Positions 57,086-64,000 of a stretch of 64,000 nt of DNA are shown here, piece by piece. Made by a program: the position numbers and the translations under genes. Each line of letters begins with the position of its first letter. Position 1 is the first letter of the stretch. The stretch comes from Streptomyces sp. NBC_00568 (GTDB lineage Bacteria; Actinomycetota; Actinomycetes; Streptomycetales; Streptomycetaceae), in the NCBI RefSeq assembly GCF_026341855.1, contig NZ_JAPENW010000001.1, forward strand, positions 2,843,001-2,907,000, written 5' to 3'. Below the pieces are notes generated by a model that saw only the letters and a program-made list of their open reading frames with translations, did no database searches and was not told where the DNA came from.

Positions 57086-57424
57086 TTGCGGCGTGGCATC
57101 GGCACGATCTTCATGGTGTTGGCGATCGTCGGCACGATCGGCTCACTCGCCTACCCGGTGTTCCACTCGTACCCTCACCGCTTCGAGACCCCGCCTCCGC
57201 CGCCACGGCGGCGGAGGGGCAGGGGTGGGTGCCCGTCCGGCTCGGCGCGGCGCGCCGGGTGCCGGTCACCTGTTCAGCCTTGGCGCGTTGCCCGGGGTCC
57301 GGGCGGCCTGTCGGCGCTCCCGCCGCCCGGCGCCACCTGCGGACAGGACACCCCGCCCTTCGCGGCGACGACGGCCACGCCGACCCGGACCACCGCGGAC
57401 TCCGCGGCTCCCGGGCGCCTGTGA
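57086..57424 (+). CDS. Small membrane protein, C-terminus doubtful
   Basis: From TTG 57086, which has a strong GGGAGG site, the frame reads one transmembrane helix (GTIFMVLAIVGTIGSLAYPV) and then FHSYPHRFETPPPPP. Up to there the codons have normal Streptomyces bias. The rest (Arg/Pro-rich to 57424) lacks coding character, so the true protein may be shorter or frameshifted near the CCGCCGCCACGG hairpin at about 57196. Function unknown. Confidence 0.42.
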   Translation: MRRGIGTIFMVLAIVGTIGSLAYPVFHSYPHRFETPPPPPRRRRGRGGCPSGSARRAGCRSPVQPWRVARGPGGLSALPPPGATCGQDTPPFAATTATPTRTTADSAAPGRL

Positions 57425-57443
57425 CCAGGGCCGCACGGGCGGC

Positions 57444-58076
57444 TCAGCGCGCGACCGAGCAGTTCCTCCAGGCGGCGGCCAGGGTGTCGGGAATCGCCGG
57501 GATGTCTCCGCAGCCGTGCGGCCCGGCGGGGAAGCCGTCGCTCCCGACCAGGATCCAGCCGCCGCCGGAGTCGCGGAAGTACTTGGTGGCACTGCCCTCG
57601 TCCTGCATGCCCACGAGTTCCTCGTACGTCGCGCCGTCGAAGGGCTGGAAGCGGGTGGCGGCGTAACGGACGGTGCCGCACTGGCCGTAGAAGAAGCCGT
57701 GCGGCACCGGCTCGATGTGCGCGAAGTGGACTGTCTGCCGGTACGCCCGGGTCACGGCGGCCTTCACCTCGCCGCCCGCGGCCAGGTTGCGGCAGCCGGG
57801 GACGGCCGTGGGGGCGTGGCTGGTCGCGGCGGGAGCAGCTGGAGTGGCCCGGACCGGGGTGGCGGAGACATGCGACGGTGTGGGCGTGCCGGCAGAACTC
57901 GACGGAGGTGTCGTGGCCGGGGCCGAGCTGTCCGCCCGTACGGCCGCCGAGGCGGAGGCGCCCGGAGAGGAGGCGGCGGCGCCCGCGGCGGAACCGCCCG
58001 CCTCGTCCTGGCACCCCGTCAACAGCATGATTCCGCTTGCCAGCGCCATCACCGACGTACGTCTGAGACCGGGCAT
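57444..58076 (-). CDS. Secreted lipoprotein, hypothetical
   Basis: A 210-residue lipoprotein: signal peptide with lipobox LLTGC (Cys22), an Ala/Ser/Pro/Thr-rich linker to about residue 90, and a compact domain of 115 residues (NLAAGGEVKAAVTRAYRQTV, FFYGQCGTVRYAATRFQPFD, GWILVGSDGFPAGPHGCGDI). The domain type with GxxYGxCGxxxYAxxxF is met in many Streptomyces lipoproteins without assigned function. The start ATG at 58076 has AAAGGA upstream. Confidence 0.72.
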   Translation of the reverse strand: MPGLRRTSVMALASGIMLLTGCQDEAGGSAAGAAASSPGASASAAVRADSSAPATTPPSSSAGTPTPSHVSATPVRATPAAPAATSHAPTAVPGCRNLAAGGEVKAAVTRAYRQTVHFAHIEPVPHGFFYGQCGTVRYAATRFQPFDGATYEELVGMQDEGSATKYFRDSGGGWILVGSDGFPAGPHGCGDIPAIPDTLAAAWRNCSVAR

Positions 58077-58509
58077 GACCCATCCTTTTCTCGACCGACG
58101 AAGTCACGGTCACGCCCCGCGTGACCTCGGCTTACGGCCACCGTGCACCCGGCCGTGAGCTCTGCCCCACAGGACAGCACGGGACGGCCCGGCAGTTGCA
58201 AAGAAGGGCATGCAGGACGGTCTCGATTCCGCATACGTGCCGTGTCGGCGCCGCCCCGCCGGTGACCACCACGACCGCCGCGCGACGCGGGGCCGGACCG
58301 GGCCGGGTCCGAGAGCGGGGGCGGGCCGAGGTCCGGGTGGACGCACGGCGGTCCGGCCGGCCGGCCTCGGCAGGAGCTGCGGGGCGGGTCTCGTCAGCCG
58401 TGCCGACGCGGATTCGGTTTTCGTCACATTTTCCGAACTGCGCCGCCCGATCCCCGGGCAGAAACGCTGCGACCCGGGCGGGCCAATATCTGTGGCGGCG
58501 ACGTAAGAA

Positions 58510-58539
58510 ATCGACGCCAGGCGCGATGAGGATTTCTTG
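58510..58539 (+). repeat. Intergenic element copy A
   Basis: Matches 62373-62402 at 24 of 30 positions without gaps, both starting ATCGAC and ending TTTCTTG. Each copy lies upstream of a plus-strand regulatory-type gene. Confidence 0.55.
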
Positions 58540-58638
58540 ATCGACAGGCGGAGTGAGATTTCCGGCCACGCACAATCGATCGTGCCGTGCTACTGTCGAT
58601 AGCAGTTGCAGTTGTGGTTCCCAAAAACTTGTGAGCAT

Positions 58639-58660
58639 CCACCCTGTTCTTGCAGGGTGG
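58639..58660 (+). promoter_or_regulatory. Attenuator-like hairpin in the csp leader
   Basis: CCACCCTG and CAGGGTGG pair around TTCTTG and are followed by TGTTCTTTTG, the form of an intrinsic terminator, 100 bases before the csp start codon. Confidence 0.6.
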
Positions 58661-58759
58661 TGTTCTTTTGTATCCGGTCATTTCCGGCGGGGCAATCATC
58701 ACGGCGACGCGGAGTCCGCACAGTGCGGATCCCGAGCACCGTCCCGAAGGAGAATTGAC

Positions 58760-58963
58760 ATGGCTACAGGCACCGTGAAGTGGTTCAACGCGGAAAAGGG
58801 CTTCGGCTTCATCGAGCAGGACGGCGGCGGCGCCGACGTCTTCGCCCACTACTCGAACATCGCCAGCTCCGGCTTCCGTGAGCTCCAGGAAGGCCAGAAG
58901 GTCTCCTTCGACATCGCGCAGGGCCAGAAGGGCCCGACGGCGGAGAACATCGTTTCCGCCTGA
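58760..58963 (+). CDS. Cold shock protein (CspA family)
   Basis: A 67-residue OB-fold RNA chaperone: [18 protein letters not shown] carries RNP1 (KGFGFI), DVFAHYSNI carries RNP2-like (VFAHY) and the end is [10 protein letters not shown]. It binds single-stranded RNA or DNA and melts structure. AAGGAGAATTGAC precedes the ATG at 58760. First gene of a cold-shock cluster with a helicase, CBS protein and SCO5918-family protein. Confidence 0.96.
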   Translation: MATGTVKWFNAEKGFGFIEQDGGGADVFAHYSNIASSGFRELQEGQKVSFDIAQGQKGPTAENIVSA

Positions 58964-59456
58964 CGCTGACACGCACGGCGCAGCTGGGGCCCGCACCTTG
59001 GGGTGCGGGCCCCGGCTCGCCGCGTTTTCGGCGCACGGCGCAGACGTCCCGGCAGTCCGCGGTGAGTTCGACCCGCGACCGCGCTTCCGGGTTTCAGGGT
59101 GACCTTTCCGGTTCTTTTCCTGACCTCCTGCCGCCGACGCCGCTCCAGATCCACTCCCGGTCCACGCCTGATCTGCTCCTGAGCCACGCCCGGTCCGATC
59201 CTGGCCCCCTGCTCCACGTCCGGCCTGTTCCCGCTCCTGGCCTGCTCCGGTCCTGCGTACGACCCCCCATTCCGCTTCACCCCCGTCATTGCTCATCATT
59301 CCGGGATATCGCCGTTTCTCAGGCACCACATCCCGCGAGAATTCTTCACCGATCCGATTCGGTGCTGAATTTCATTCGGCTCGTTCTCGCGATTCTCTGC
59401 GCTGCTCATTCGCTGCGGGAATTCCTTGATACGCGCCCGGTCAAGGAAGGTTCCGC
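58964..59456. other. Leader of the DEAD-box helicase gene
   Basis: After the csp terminator the region is pyrimidine-rich with degenerate CTCC-GATCC-type repeats (59100-59260), then AT-richer (59280-59440, e.g. GAATTTCATTCGG). It probably contains the helicase promoter and a long 5' UTR. No gene is seen. Confidence 0.45.
58986..59013 (+). terminator. csp terminator
   Basis: Perfect 12-bp arms (GGGGCCCGCACC and its complement) with a 4-nt loop, 23 bases after the stop. Confidence 0.8.
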
Positions 59457-60953
59457 ATGAACCGCACGCGCTCGAACGATCGCTTCACCCGCACCCGCAC
59501 AGAGGGCGCCGGCGCCAAAAGGGGCGGCAGCCGCTTCGGTGCCGCTTCCACCGGCCGGTCCGGCGCTCCCAGCCGGTCCAAGGGCTACGGACGCCAGCAG
59601 TCCTCTCCGCAAGGCGAGTTCGCACTGCCGGTGACGACCACGCCCGCTCTGCCGGCCGTGGAGGCGTTCGCCGATCTCGCCCTGCCGGAGCCGTTGCTCG
59701 CGGCGCTCGGCCACGAGGGCGTGTCCGTCCCCTTCCCGATCCAGGCGGCGACCCTGCCGAACACCCTGGCGGGCCGTGACGTACTCGGCCGGGGCCGCAC
59801 CGGCTCGGGCAAGACCCTGGCCTTCGGCCTCGCGCTGCTGGCCCGTACCGCCGGGCAGCGCGCCGAACCCCGCCAGCCGCTGGCCCTGGTCCTCGTGCCG
59901 ACCCGGGAGCTGGCCCAGCAGGTCACCGACGCGCTCACCCCGTACGCCCGTTCCTTGCGGCTGCGGATGACCACCGTGGTCGGCGGGATGTCGATCGGCC
60001 GGCAGGCCGGTGCCCTGCGCGGCGGGGCGGAAGTCGTCGTCGCGACCCCGGGCAGGCTCAAGGACCTCATCGAGCGGGGCGACTGCCGGCTGAACCAGGT
60101 CGCCATCACCGTCCTCGACGAGGCCGACCAGATGGCCGACATGGGCTTCATGCCGCAGGTCACGGCGCTGCTCGACCAGGTGCGTCCGGAGGGGCAGCGG
60201 ATGCTCTTCTCCGCCACCCTGGACCGCAATGTCGATCTGCTGGTCCGCCGCTACCTGACCGACCCGGTGGTCCACTCCGTCGACCCGTCCGCGGGCGCGG
60301 TCACCACGATGGAGCACCACGTCCTCCACGTGCACGCGGCGGACAAGCACCGGACGACCACCGAGATCGCGGCACGTGACGGCCGGGTGATCATGTTCCT
60401 GGACACCAAGCACGCGGTGGACCGGCTGACCGAGCACCTGCTGAACAGCGGCGTCCGCGCCGCGTCCCTGCACGGCGGCAAGTCCCAGCCGCAGCGCACG
60501 CGGACCCTGTCGCAGTTCAAGACCGGGCATGTGACCGTCCTGGTGGCGACCAATGTCGCGGCCCGCGGCATCCACGTCGACCAGCTGGACCTCGTGGTCA
60601 ACGTCGATCCCCCGAGCGACCCCAAGGACTACCTGCACCGCGGCGGCCGTACGGCCCGTGCCGGCGAGTCCGGCAGCGTCGTGACCCTGGTGACGCCCAA
60701 CCAGCGCCGCGACATGACCCGGCTGATGGCCGCCGCCGGCATCACCCCGCAGACCAGTCAAGTGCGTTCGGGTGAGGAAGAGTTGAGCCGCATCACGGGC
60801 GCCCAGGCCCCCTCGGGCGTGCCGGTCGTCATCCGCGCGCCGGTGTCGGAGCGTCCCCGCCGTGGTGCCTCCGCCTCCTCCCGGGGCCGGCGTGGCCGCC
60901 CCGGCCAGGGCCGGTCCACCGGTACCGCCGCGCACCGCACGCCCCAGCAGTAG
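59457..60953 (+). CDS. DEAD-box RNA helicase
   Basis: A 498-residue ATP-dependent RNA helicase. After a basic disordered N-terminus the core has the Q motif (PFPIQAATLP), motif I GRGRTGSGKT, Ia PTRELAQQ, Ib TPGRL, II DEAD, III SAT, V ATNVAARGIHV and VI HRGGRTARAG. The C-terminal tail is Arg/Ser/Gly-rich, fit for RNA binding. It resembles the cold-induced helicases (CsdA-type) that unwind RNA at low temperature; its place between csp and the CBS gene supports this. Confidence 0.95.
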   Translation: MNRTRSNDRFTRTRTEGAGAKRGGSRFGAASTGRSGAPSRSKGYGRQQSSPQGEFALPVTTTPALPAVEAFADLALPEPLLAALGHEGVSVPFPIQAATLPNTLAGRDVLGRGRTGSGKTLAFGLALLARTAGQRAEPRQPLALVLVPTRELAQQVTDALTPYARSLRLRMTTVVGGMSIGRQAGALRGGAEVVVATPGRLKDLIERGDCRLNQVAITVLDEADQMADMGFMPQVTALLDQVRPEGQRMLFSATLDRNVDLLVRRYLTDPVVHSVDPSAGAVTTMEHHVLHVHAADKHRTTTEIAARDGRVIMFLDTKHAVDRLTEHLLNSGVRAASLHGGKSQPQRTRTLSQFKTGHVTVLVATNVAARGIHVDQLDLVVNVDPPSDPKDYLHRGGRTARAGESGSVVTLVTPNQRRDMTRLMAAAGITPQTSQVRSGEEELSRITGAQAPSGVPVVIRAPVSERPRRGASASSRGRRGRPGQGRSTGTAAHRTPQQ

Positions 60954-61119
60954 TCCGGGACCCGGCAGTGGCCGGGGGCCCGGCAGTGGCCGGGCCTCGG
61001 CCCGACGGCTCAGGCCCCCGGCACGCCGGTCGCCGGTCCCCTTCACCCGTGGCCGGTGAGCCGGGACCGGCGACCGGTCGCCGCACTCTCCACCGCACTC
61101 ACCCCGCAGGAGACACCCT

Positions 61120-61422
61120 TTGACGCTCGTTCAGATGCAGCCGTTTTCCGCGGGACCCGTCCCGGCCGTCGCCGTCGACCTGAGGGACGCGTCCGGGCCC
61201 CGGGTGCGTGGCGACATGACCGTCGAGGTGGCCCTGTCCATCATGGCGGGCGCCGGTGTCGGGTATCTCCTCGTCTGCGACGAGGACGACCAGTGCACGG
61301 ACTCGGTCACCGCGGCCCAGCTCGCCGCCGTCCGCGCCGGCTCCGCGTACTCGGACCGGATCCGCGTACGTGATGTCCTCGGCCTCCGCCGTACCACGGG
61401 CGCTCTCGCCCTCTCCCGCTGA
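61120..61422 (+). CDS. CBS domain protein
   Basis: A 100-residue protein starting with TTG at 61120, after AGGAG. It has one compact CBS-like unit: VRGDMTVEVALSIMAGAGVGYLLVCDEDDQC, shown here in parts (VEVALSIMAGAGVGYLLVC, TDSVTAAQLAAVRAGSAY, IRVRDVLGLRR). A single CBS half would need to dimerise to bind an adenosyl ligand. It lies in the cold-shock cluster, 166 bases after the helicase. Confidence 0.75.
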   Translation: MTLVQMQPFSAGPVPAVAVDLRDASGPRVRGDMTVEVALSIMAGAGVGYLLVCDEDDQCTDSVTAAQLAAVRAGSAYSDRIRVRDVLGLRRTTGALALSR

Positions 61423-61492
61423 GCGTCCCGCCGTCCCCGGCCGCTCGGCCCCGGACCCGCTCGGCCCGTTCTCCCGCTACCTGTGAGGCAAC

Positions 61493-61807
61493 ATGCGCTG
61501 TGTCATCGCCCGCTTCCCGTTCGACCTCTCCAAGAGTGGAGTGCTCGAATCGATGAAGGGGATCAAGCCCGAGCCCATCACGGGTGAGTCCGTGATCATC
61601 GGCCGCTGCCACTATCCCGTCAAGCAGGTGGGCGAGGTCATCACCCGCCAGGACCGCCGCGACTTCACGAGCGGGGAAGTGACCCGGGCCATGGCCCGTC
61701 TCGGCTTCACCTGCCGCACCCCGGAGGCGGCCGCGCCCCCGCGCGCGCTCAGCCCGCTCCAGAACGCCTCGGCGCTGCTCGGCAGCCCCGAACCGCTCGA
61801 ACTCTGA
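61493..61807 (+). CDS. SCO5918-family protein
   Basis: A 104-residue protein: MRCVIARFPFDLSKSGVLES, then IKPEPITGESVIIGRCHYPVKQVGEVITRQDRRDF (in parts: GESVIIGRCHYPVKQVGEVI, TRQDRRDFTSGEVTRAMARL, GFTCRTPE). This matches the streptomycete family named for SCO5918, found with the same cold-shock helicase and CBS genes. Function unknown; a small RNA-associated or ribosome-associated role is a guess. GTGAGG precedes the ATG at 61493. Confidence 0.8.
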   Translation: MRCVIARFPFDLSKSGVLESMKGIKPEPITGESVIIGRCHYPVKQVGEVITRQDRRDFTSGEVTRAMARLGFTCRTPEAAAPPRALSPLQNASALLGSPEPLEL

Positions 61808-61832
61808 GGACGTCCGCCGAGATCAGGACACC

Positions 61833-61870
61833 ATGAGGGCCCCGCCGACACAGGTCGGCGGGGCCCTCAT
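61833..61870. terminator. Bidirectional terminator
   Basis: Perfect 17-bp arms (61833-61849 and 61854-61870) with an ACAG loop, between the SCO5918-family gene and the convergent gene at 61903. Confidence 0.88.
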
Positions 61871-61902
61871 CGCGTGTCACCGGGCGAAGCCCTCCTGGCG
61901 TG

Positions 61903-62277
61903 TCACTGGTCGGAGTACCTGAAGTCGCCCACGGTCCAGGCGCTGACGTCCTTGATCGCGACGCGGTACATCCCGCCGGTCTCGGGAATCCCGACACTGC
62001 CCTGAAGGATGCGGGCGAGATGGAAGTGCAGATGCGTCGGCGCCCCGGCACGGTCACCCCGCTCCGCCACGCGGCCGGGAGCGAAGACGTCGGAGAACGG
62101 GCCGAGGAGGTCCGAGTCCTTCAGGACCTCCGACACCCGCTCCCGCCACACCGCTTCGGGAGCCAGCCGGCCGGTGATCACGGCACCGCCGACGATCACG
62201 GTCAACGACATCTGAGTGCTGTGCCCGGACTCCACCATGGCGGAGATGTCAACGAGCAGCTCGTCAGGGTTCGACAT
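61903..62277 (-). CDS. Hypothetical protein, possibly GvpU-like
   Basis: A 124-residue protein: NPDELLVDISAMVESGHSTQ, MSLTVIVGGAVITGRLAPEA, GAPTHLHFHLARILQGSVGI, YRVAIKDVSAWTVGDF. The strand-turn-strand TVIVGGAVITG near the start and the IKDVSAW end recall gas-vesicle accessory protein GvpU, but no other gvp gene is near. Start ATG at 62277. Its true role is unknown. Confidence 0.6.
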   Translation of the reverse strand: MSNPDELLVDISAMVESGHSTQMSLTVIVGGAVITGRLAPEAVWRERVSEVLKDSDLLGPFSDVFAPGRVAERGDRAGAPTHLHFHLARILQGSVGIPETGGMYRVAIKDVSAWTVGDFRYSDQ

Positions 62278-62372
62278 GGAAACCCATTCTATTCAGCGCT
62301 CCCGCCGGTCGCTGCGTGCCGCAGAATTTCTACGCCACGAACCACGCGAAATCTACCTTTGCCACAGTAGAC

Positions 62373-62402
62373 ATCGACCGCCGGCGTGATTAGGGTTTCT
62401 TG
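62373..62402 (+). repeat. Intergenic element copy B
   Basis: Partner of copy A at 58510-58539, 24 of 30 positions identical. A 40-codon minus-strand frame crosses it but has no coding bias. Confidence 0.55.
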
Positions 62403-62411
62403 TGCAGACAT

Positions 62412-62718
62412 CGTCGAGCCGGCGGAGTTCGATACCGGTTCGAATGGGATCGATCCAGCGGAAGGACGGAGGAAGCAGACGCCATCAGGATCGCCCGGCC
62501 CGCGACGTGTCCGGGCCCGGGTGCCGCAAGAGCCCGGAATGGAAGGTGGTTCCAGGTCACGCCTACGCGATCCCCGCTCACCCGCCCGTCGCTCGGGCCC
62601 GGTAGCGGAAACAGACGGTCGGCTCCGCAGTAGAGCCGGCAGATGGTGTTCAATTTCCTTCGGGGCCCTGGTGCCGTACGGCACCAGGGCCCCTCGACGC
62701 GTGCCATAACGAGGTGAA
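62412..62718. other. Leader of the MerR gene
   Basis: No gene is seen. It ends with a 32-bp perfect palindrome (62662-62693) and a GAGGTGAA ribosome site. Together with copy B it could encode a short non-coding RNA or an attenuated leader. Confidence 0.45.
62662..62693 (+). promoter_or_regulatory. Palindromic hairpin before the MerR gene
   Basis: A perfect 32-bp palindrome, stem GGGGCCCTGGTGCC with loop GTAC, 25 bases upstream of the ATG. It has terminator form but lies in the leader of the next gene. Confidence 0.6.
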
Positions 62719-63063
62719 ATGACAGCGGACACTCCACTCAGTGGTCGTCTCGACGACGACGACTACCCCGCGTACACGATGGGCAGGGCGGCCGAGATGC
62801 TCGGCACCACGCCGGGCTTCCTCCGAGCCATCGGTGAGGCCCGCCTGATCACCCCGCTCCGCTCGGAGGGCGGGCACCGGCGCTACTCCCGCTACCAGCT
62901 GCGGATCGCCGCCCGAGCGCGGGAACTCGTCGACAACGGAACCCCGATCGAGGCCGCTTGCCGCATCGTCATCCTCGAGGACCAGCTCGAAGAGGCCCAG
63001 CGCATCAACGCCGAGTACCGGCGCGCCGCGCAAGCGGCACCGGACGGATCCGGCGTCGGCTGA
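62719..63063 (+). CDS. MerR-family HTH regulator
   Basis: A 114-residue protein with one MerR-type winged [43 protein letters not shown], then a dimerisation helix ([20 protein letters not shown]). There is no effector-binding domain, as in the short MerR regulators of Streptomyces that act on stress or cold-shock genes. GAGGTGAA precedes the ATG at 62719. It lies behind a hairpin leader like the csp gene. Confidence 0.85.
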   Translation: MTADTPLSGRLDDDDYPAYTMGRAAEMLGTTPGFLRAIGEARLITPLRSEGGHRRYSRYQLRIAARARELVDNGTPIEAACRIVILEDQLEEAQRINAEYRRAAQAAPDGSGVG

Positions 63064-63394
63064 CCGCGCCCGCGGCCGGACCGGCCGCCCCGCCCGCGCG
63101 GCAATCGACGCACCCGGGCCGACACCCCGATCGGCATACGTCGGTCGAGTGCGCCCGCGACCCGGTCGGGGATCGCGTTGACACGGGGGGTCGCCCGGCG
63201 TTGACTGACAGCCGGTGTACAGCCCACGCCTCCGGTGACCGTGGCGGCCGTGATCACAGCGGTGACGCCCCCTTCCGGAACGCCCCGCCCGATCGTCACC
63301 ACCCGATCGTCAGCACCGATCGGACACCACCGGTCGTCGCCACCGGATCGCCCTGCGCGCCCGGCCGGTACGACGTACAGGAAGTGGCCCCACG
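63064..63394. other. Intergenic region
   Basis: No gene or strong structure is seen; several short imperfect dyads with ATCGG/CCGAT cores occur (63125-63320). It likely holds the promoter of the gene at 63395. Confidence 0.35.
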
Positions 63395-63742
63395 ATGATG
63401 TACGACCAGACACGCGCCCAGCAGCCCCCGGACAAGCAGCCCGGGTCCGCCGGGCGCCGTACGCCGGGCCCGGAGCCACTGCTCGGGTCGGACGAGCGGG
63501 CCGAAGTCACCCGGCGCCTCAACCACGCCCTCAACACGTTCGCGAACAATCCGCGTGAGGCGCTGGAAGAGGCCGAGACGGCGTTCGACGAGGCCGCGGC
63601 CCAGCTCATGAGCGCCCTCACGGAACGCCGGCGCGCCCTGCACGAGGGCTGGCACGGCCAGGACCCCGAGACCCAGGCCGACGAACTCCGCCACGCGCTG
63701 CGGCAGTACCGCGAGATCACCCAGCGGCTGCTGCGCATGTGA
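63395..63742 (+). CDS. Small helical hypothetical protein
   Basis: A 115-residue protein, disordered for 30 residues and then strongly helical and charged: DERAEVTRRLNHALNTFANN, REALEEAETAFDEAAAQLMS, ALTERRRALHEGWHGQDPET, ELRHALRQYREITQRLLRM. It looks like a coiled-coil or helical-bundle protein that occurs in many streptomycetes. No known function. The ATG at 63395 follows CAGGAAGTGG. Confidence 0.65.
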   Translation: MMYDQTRAQQPPDKQPGSAGRRTPGPEPLLGSDERAEVTRRLNHALNTFANNPREALEEAETAFDEAAAQLMSALTERRRALHEGWHGQDPETQADELRHALRQYREITQRLLRM

Positions 63743-63837
63743 GCACGCGCCGCCACGTCACCCCAGGTCTTACGGAGCCGTGACGTGATGGGCGCGGTGA
63801 TGCCGCCGGACGGGGTGGCGGTTCTAGCGTTCGGGTC

Positions 63838-64000
63838 ATGCGTGTACTGGTTACCGGCGGGGCCGGGTTCATCGGAGGTCATGTCGTCGCGGCGCTGCGC
63901 GCGCGGGGGCACGAGGCGGCCGTGTTCGACCTGCGGGACGGGCTCGACGTACGGGACGCCGGGGCGGTCGCGGGCGCGCTGGACGGCGTCGACGCGGTGT
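63838..64000 (+). CDS. NAD-dependent epimerase/dehydratase, 5' part (runs off window)
   Basis: The first 54 codons read MRVLVTGGAGFIGGHVVAAL followed by RARGHEAAVFDLRDGLDVRD, the Rossmann NAD-binding start (GGAGFIG) of extended short-chain dehydrogenases such as sugar-nucleotide epimerases. No ribosome site is present; TAGCGT at 63825-63830 lies 7 bases before the ATG, so the transcript may be leaderless. The rest is outside the window. Confidence 0.85.
   Translation, partial: MRVLVTGGAGFIGGHVVAALRARGHEAAVFDLRDGLDVRDAGAVAGALDGVDAV

Larger units (their letters stand above)
58077..58759. promoter_or_regulatory. csp promoter and long structured leader
   Basis: No gene is seen. The right half is AT-richer than the genome. 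It contains a 30-nt element (58510-58539) shared with the region before the MerR gene, a possible -10 TACTGT at 58591-58596, and a terminator-like hairpin at 58639-58660. Long leaders are typical of cold-shock genes. Confidence 0.55.

Noticed and set aside
62289..62411. 40-codon minus-strand frame over element copy B
   Set aside because: Third positions are only about half G/C and there is no ribosome site, unlike real genes here; better treated as a non-coding element.

Overview
The window is a high-GC actinobacterial chromosome segment, almost certainly from Streptomyces. The coding sequence has strong G/C third-position bias, GTG and TTG starts are frequent, secreted Tat and lipoprotein genes are common, and the order kynU-kynA / fba-pyrE / clpB / dnaK-grpE-dnaJ-hspR / dcd-tRNA-Gly matches what is known from Streptomyces core chromosomes. 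There is no prophage, plasmid, CRISPR array or complete insertion sequence.

Layout. 1-11.6 kb is mostly housekeeping on the minus strand: a TetR fragment, tryptophan catabolism (kynA-kynU), a DUF3151 protein, an MFS exporter, class II fructose-bisphosphate aldolase, pyrE, an aldose epimerase-like protein, a CoxG-like SRPBCC protein, a membrane spermidine synthase-like protein and DUF2617. 12-21 kb holds a Gly/Cys-rich membrane peptide, a Tat-exported TagC-like propeller protein, a secreted protein, an aminotransferase, a mannosyltransferase-like membrane protein, a YbjN protein and clpB under an HspR operator (HAIR). 21.3-24.1 kb is the most unusual regulatory locus: a secreted peptide precursor with three DSVW repeats, a Rieske-like protein without the metal ligands, and two paralogous LuxR-type regulators. 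24.5-34 kb has a VanX-like dipeptidase, an orphan sugar-binding lipoprotein, a fibronectin III protein, the dnaK operon with its HAIR sites, and a MraY/WecA-like protein.

34-47.5 kb starts with an EtfD-type membrane Fe-S oxidoreductase, followed by four tandem FG-GAP (integrin-like) secreted proteins or lipoproteins, a Yip1 protein, a phosphoribosyltransferase, dcd and tRNA-Gly(CCC). 47.7-58 kb is accessory and surface-oriented: an Ig-repeat propeller protein, a small secreted protein, an SdpAB-like pair (DUF5819 plus HTTM), a DUF3494 ice-binding-like protein with a 24-bp minisatellite, a fifth FG-GAP gene broken by one missing base, and a lipoprotein. 58.7-62 kb is a cold-shock cluster: csp, DEAD-box helicase, CBS protein and SCO5918-family protein. 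The window ends with a GvpU-like protein, a MerR regulator, a small hypothetical and the start of an epimerase.

How parts work together. HspR represses the dnaK operon and clpB through HAIR operators, and all of these parts are present. The cold-shock cluster combines an RNA chaperone, a helicase and two small accessory proteins, with structured leaders. The EtfD-type protein would pass electrons from acyl-CoA dehydrogenases to quinone. The kyn genes convert tryptophan to anthranilate. Many transcription units end in strong GC-rich hairpins, which are listed individually.
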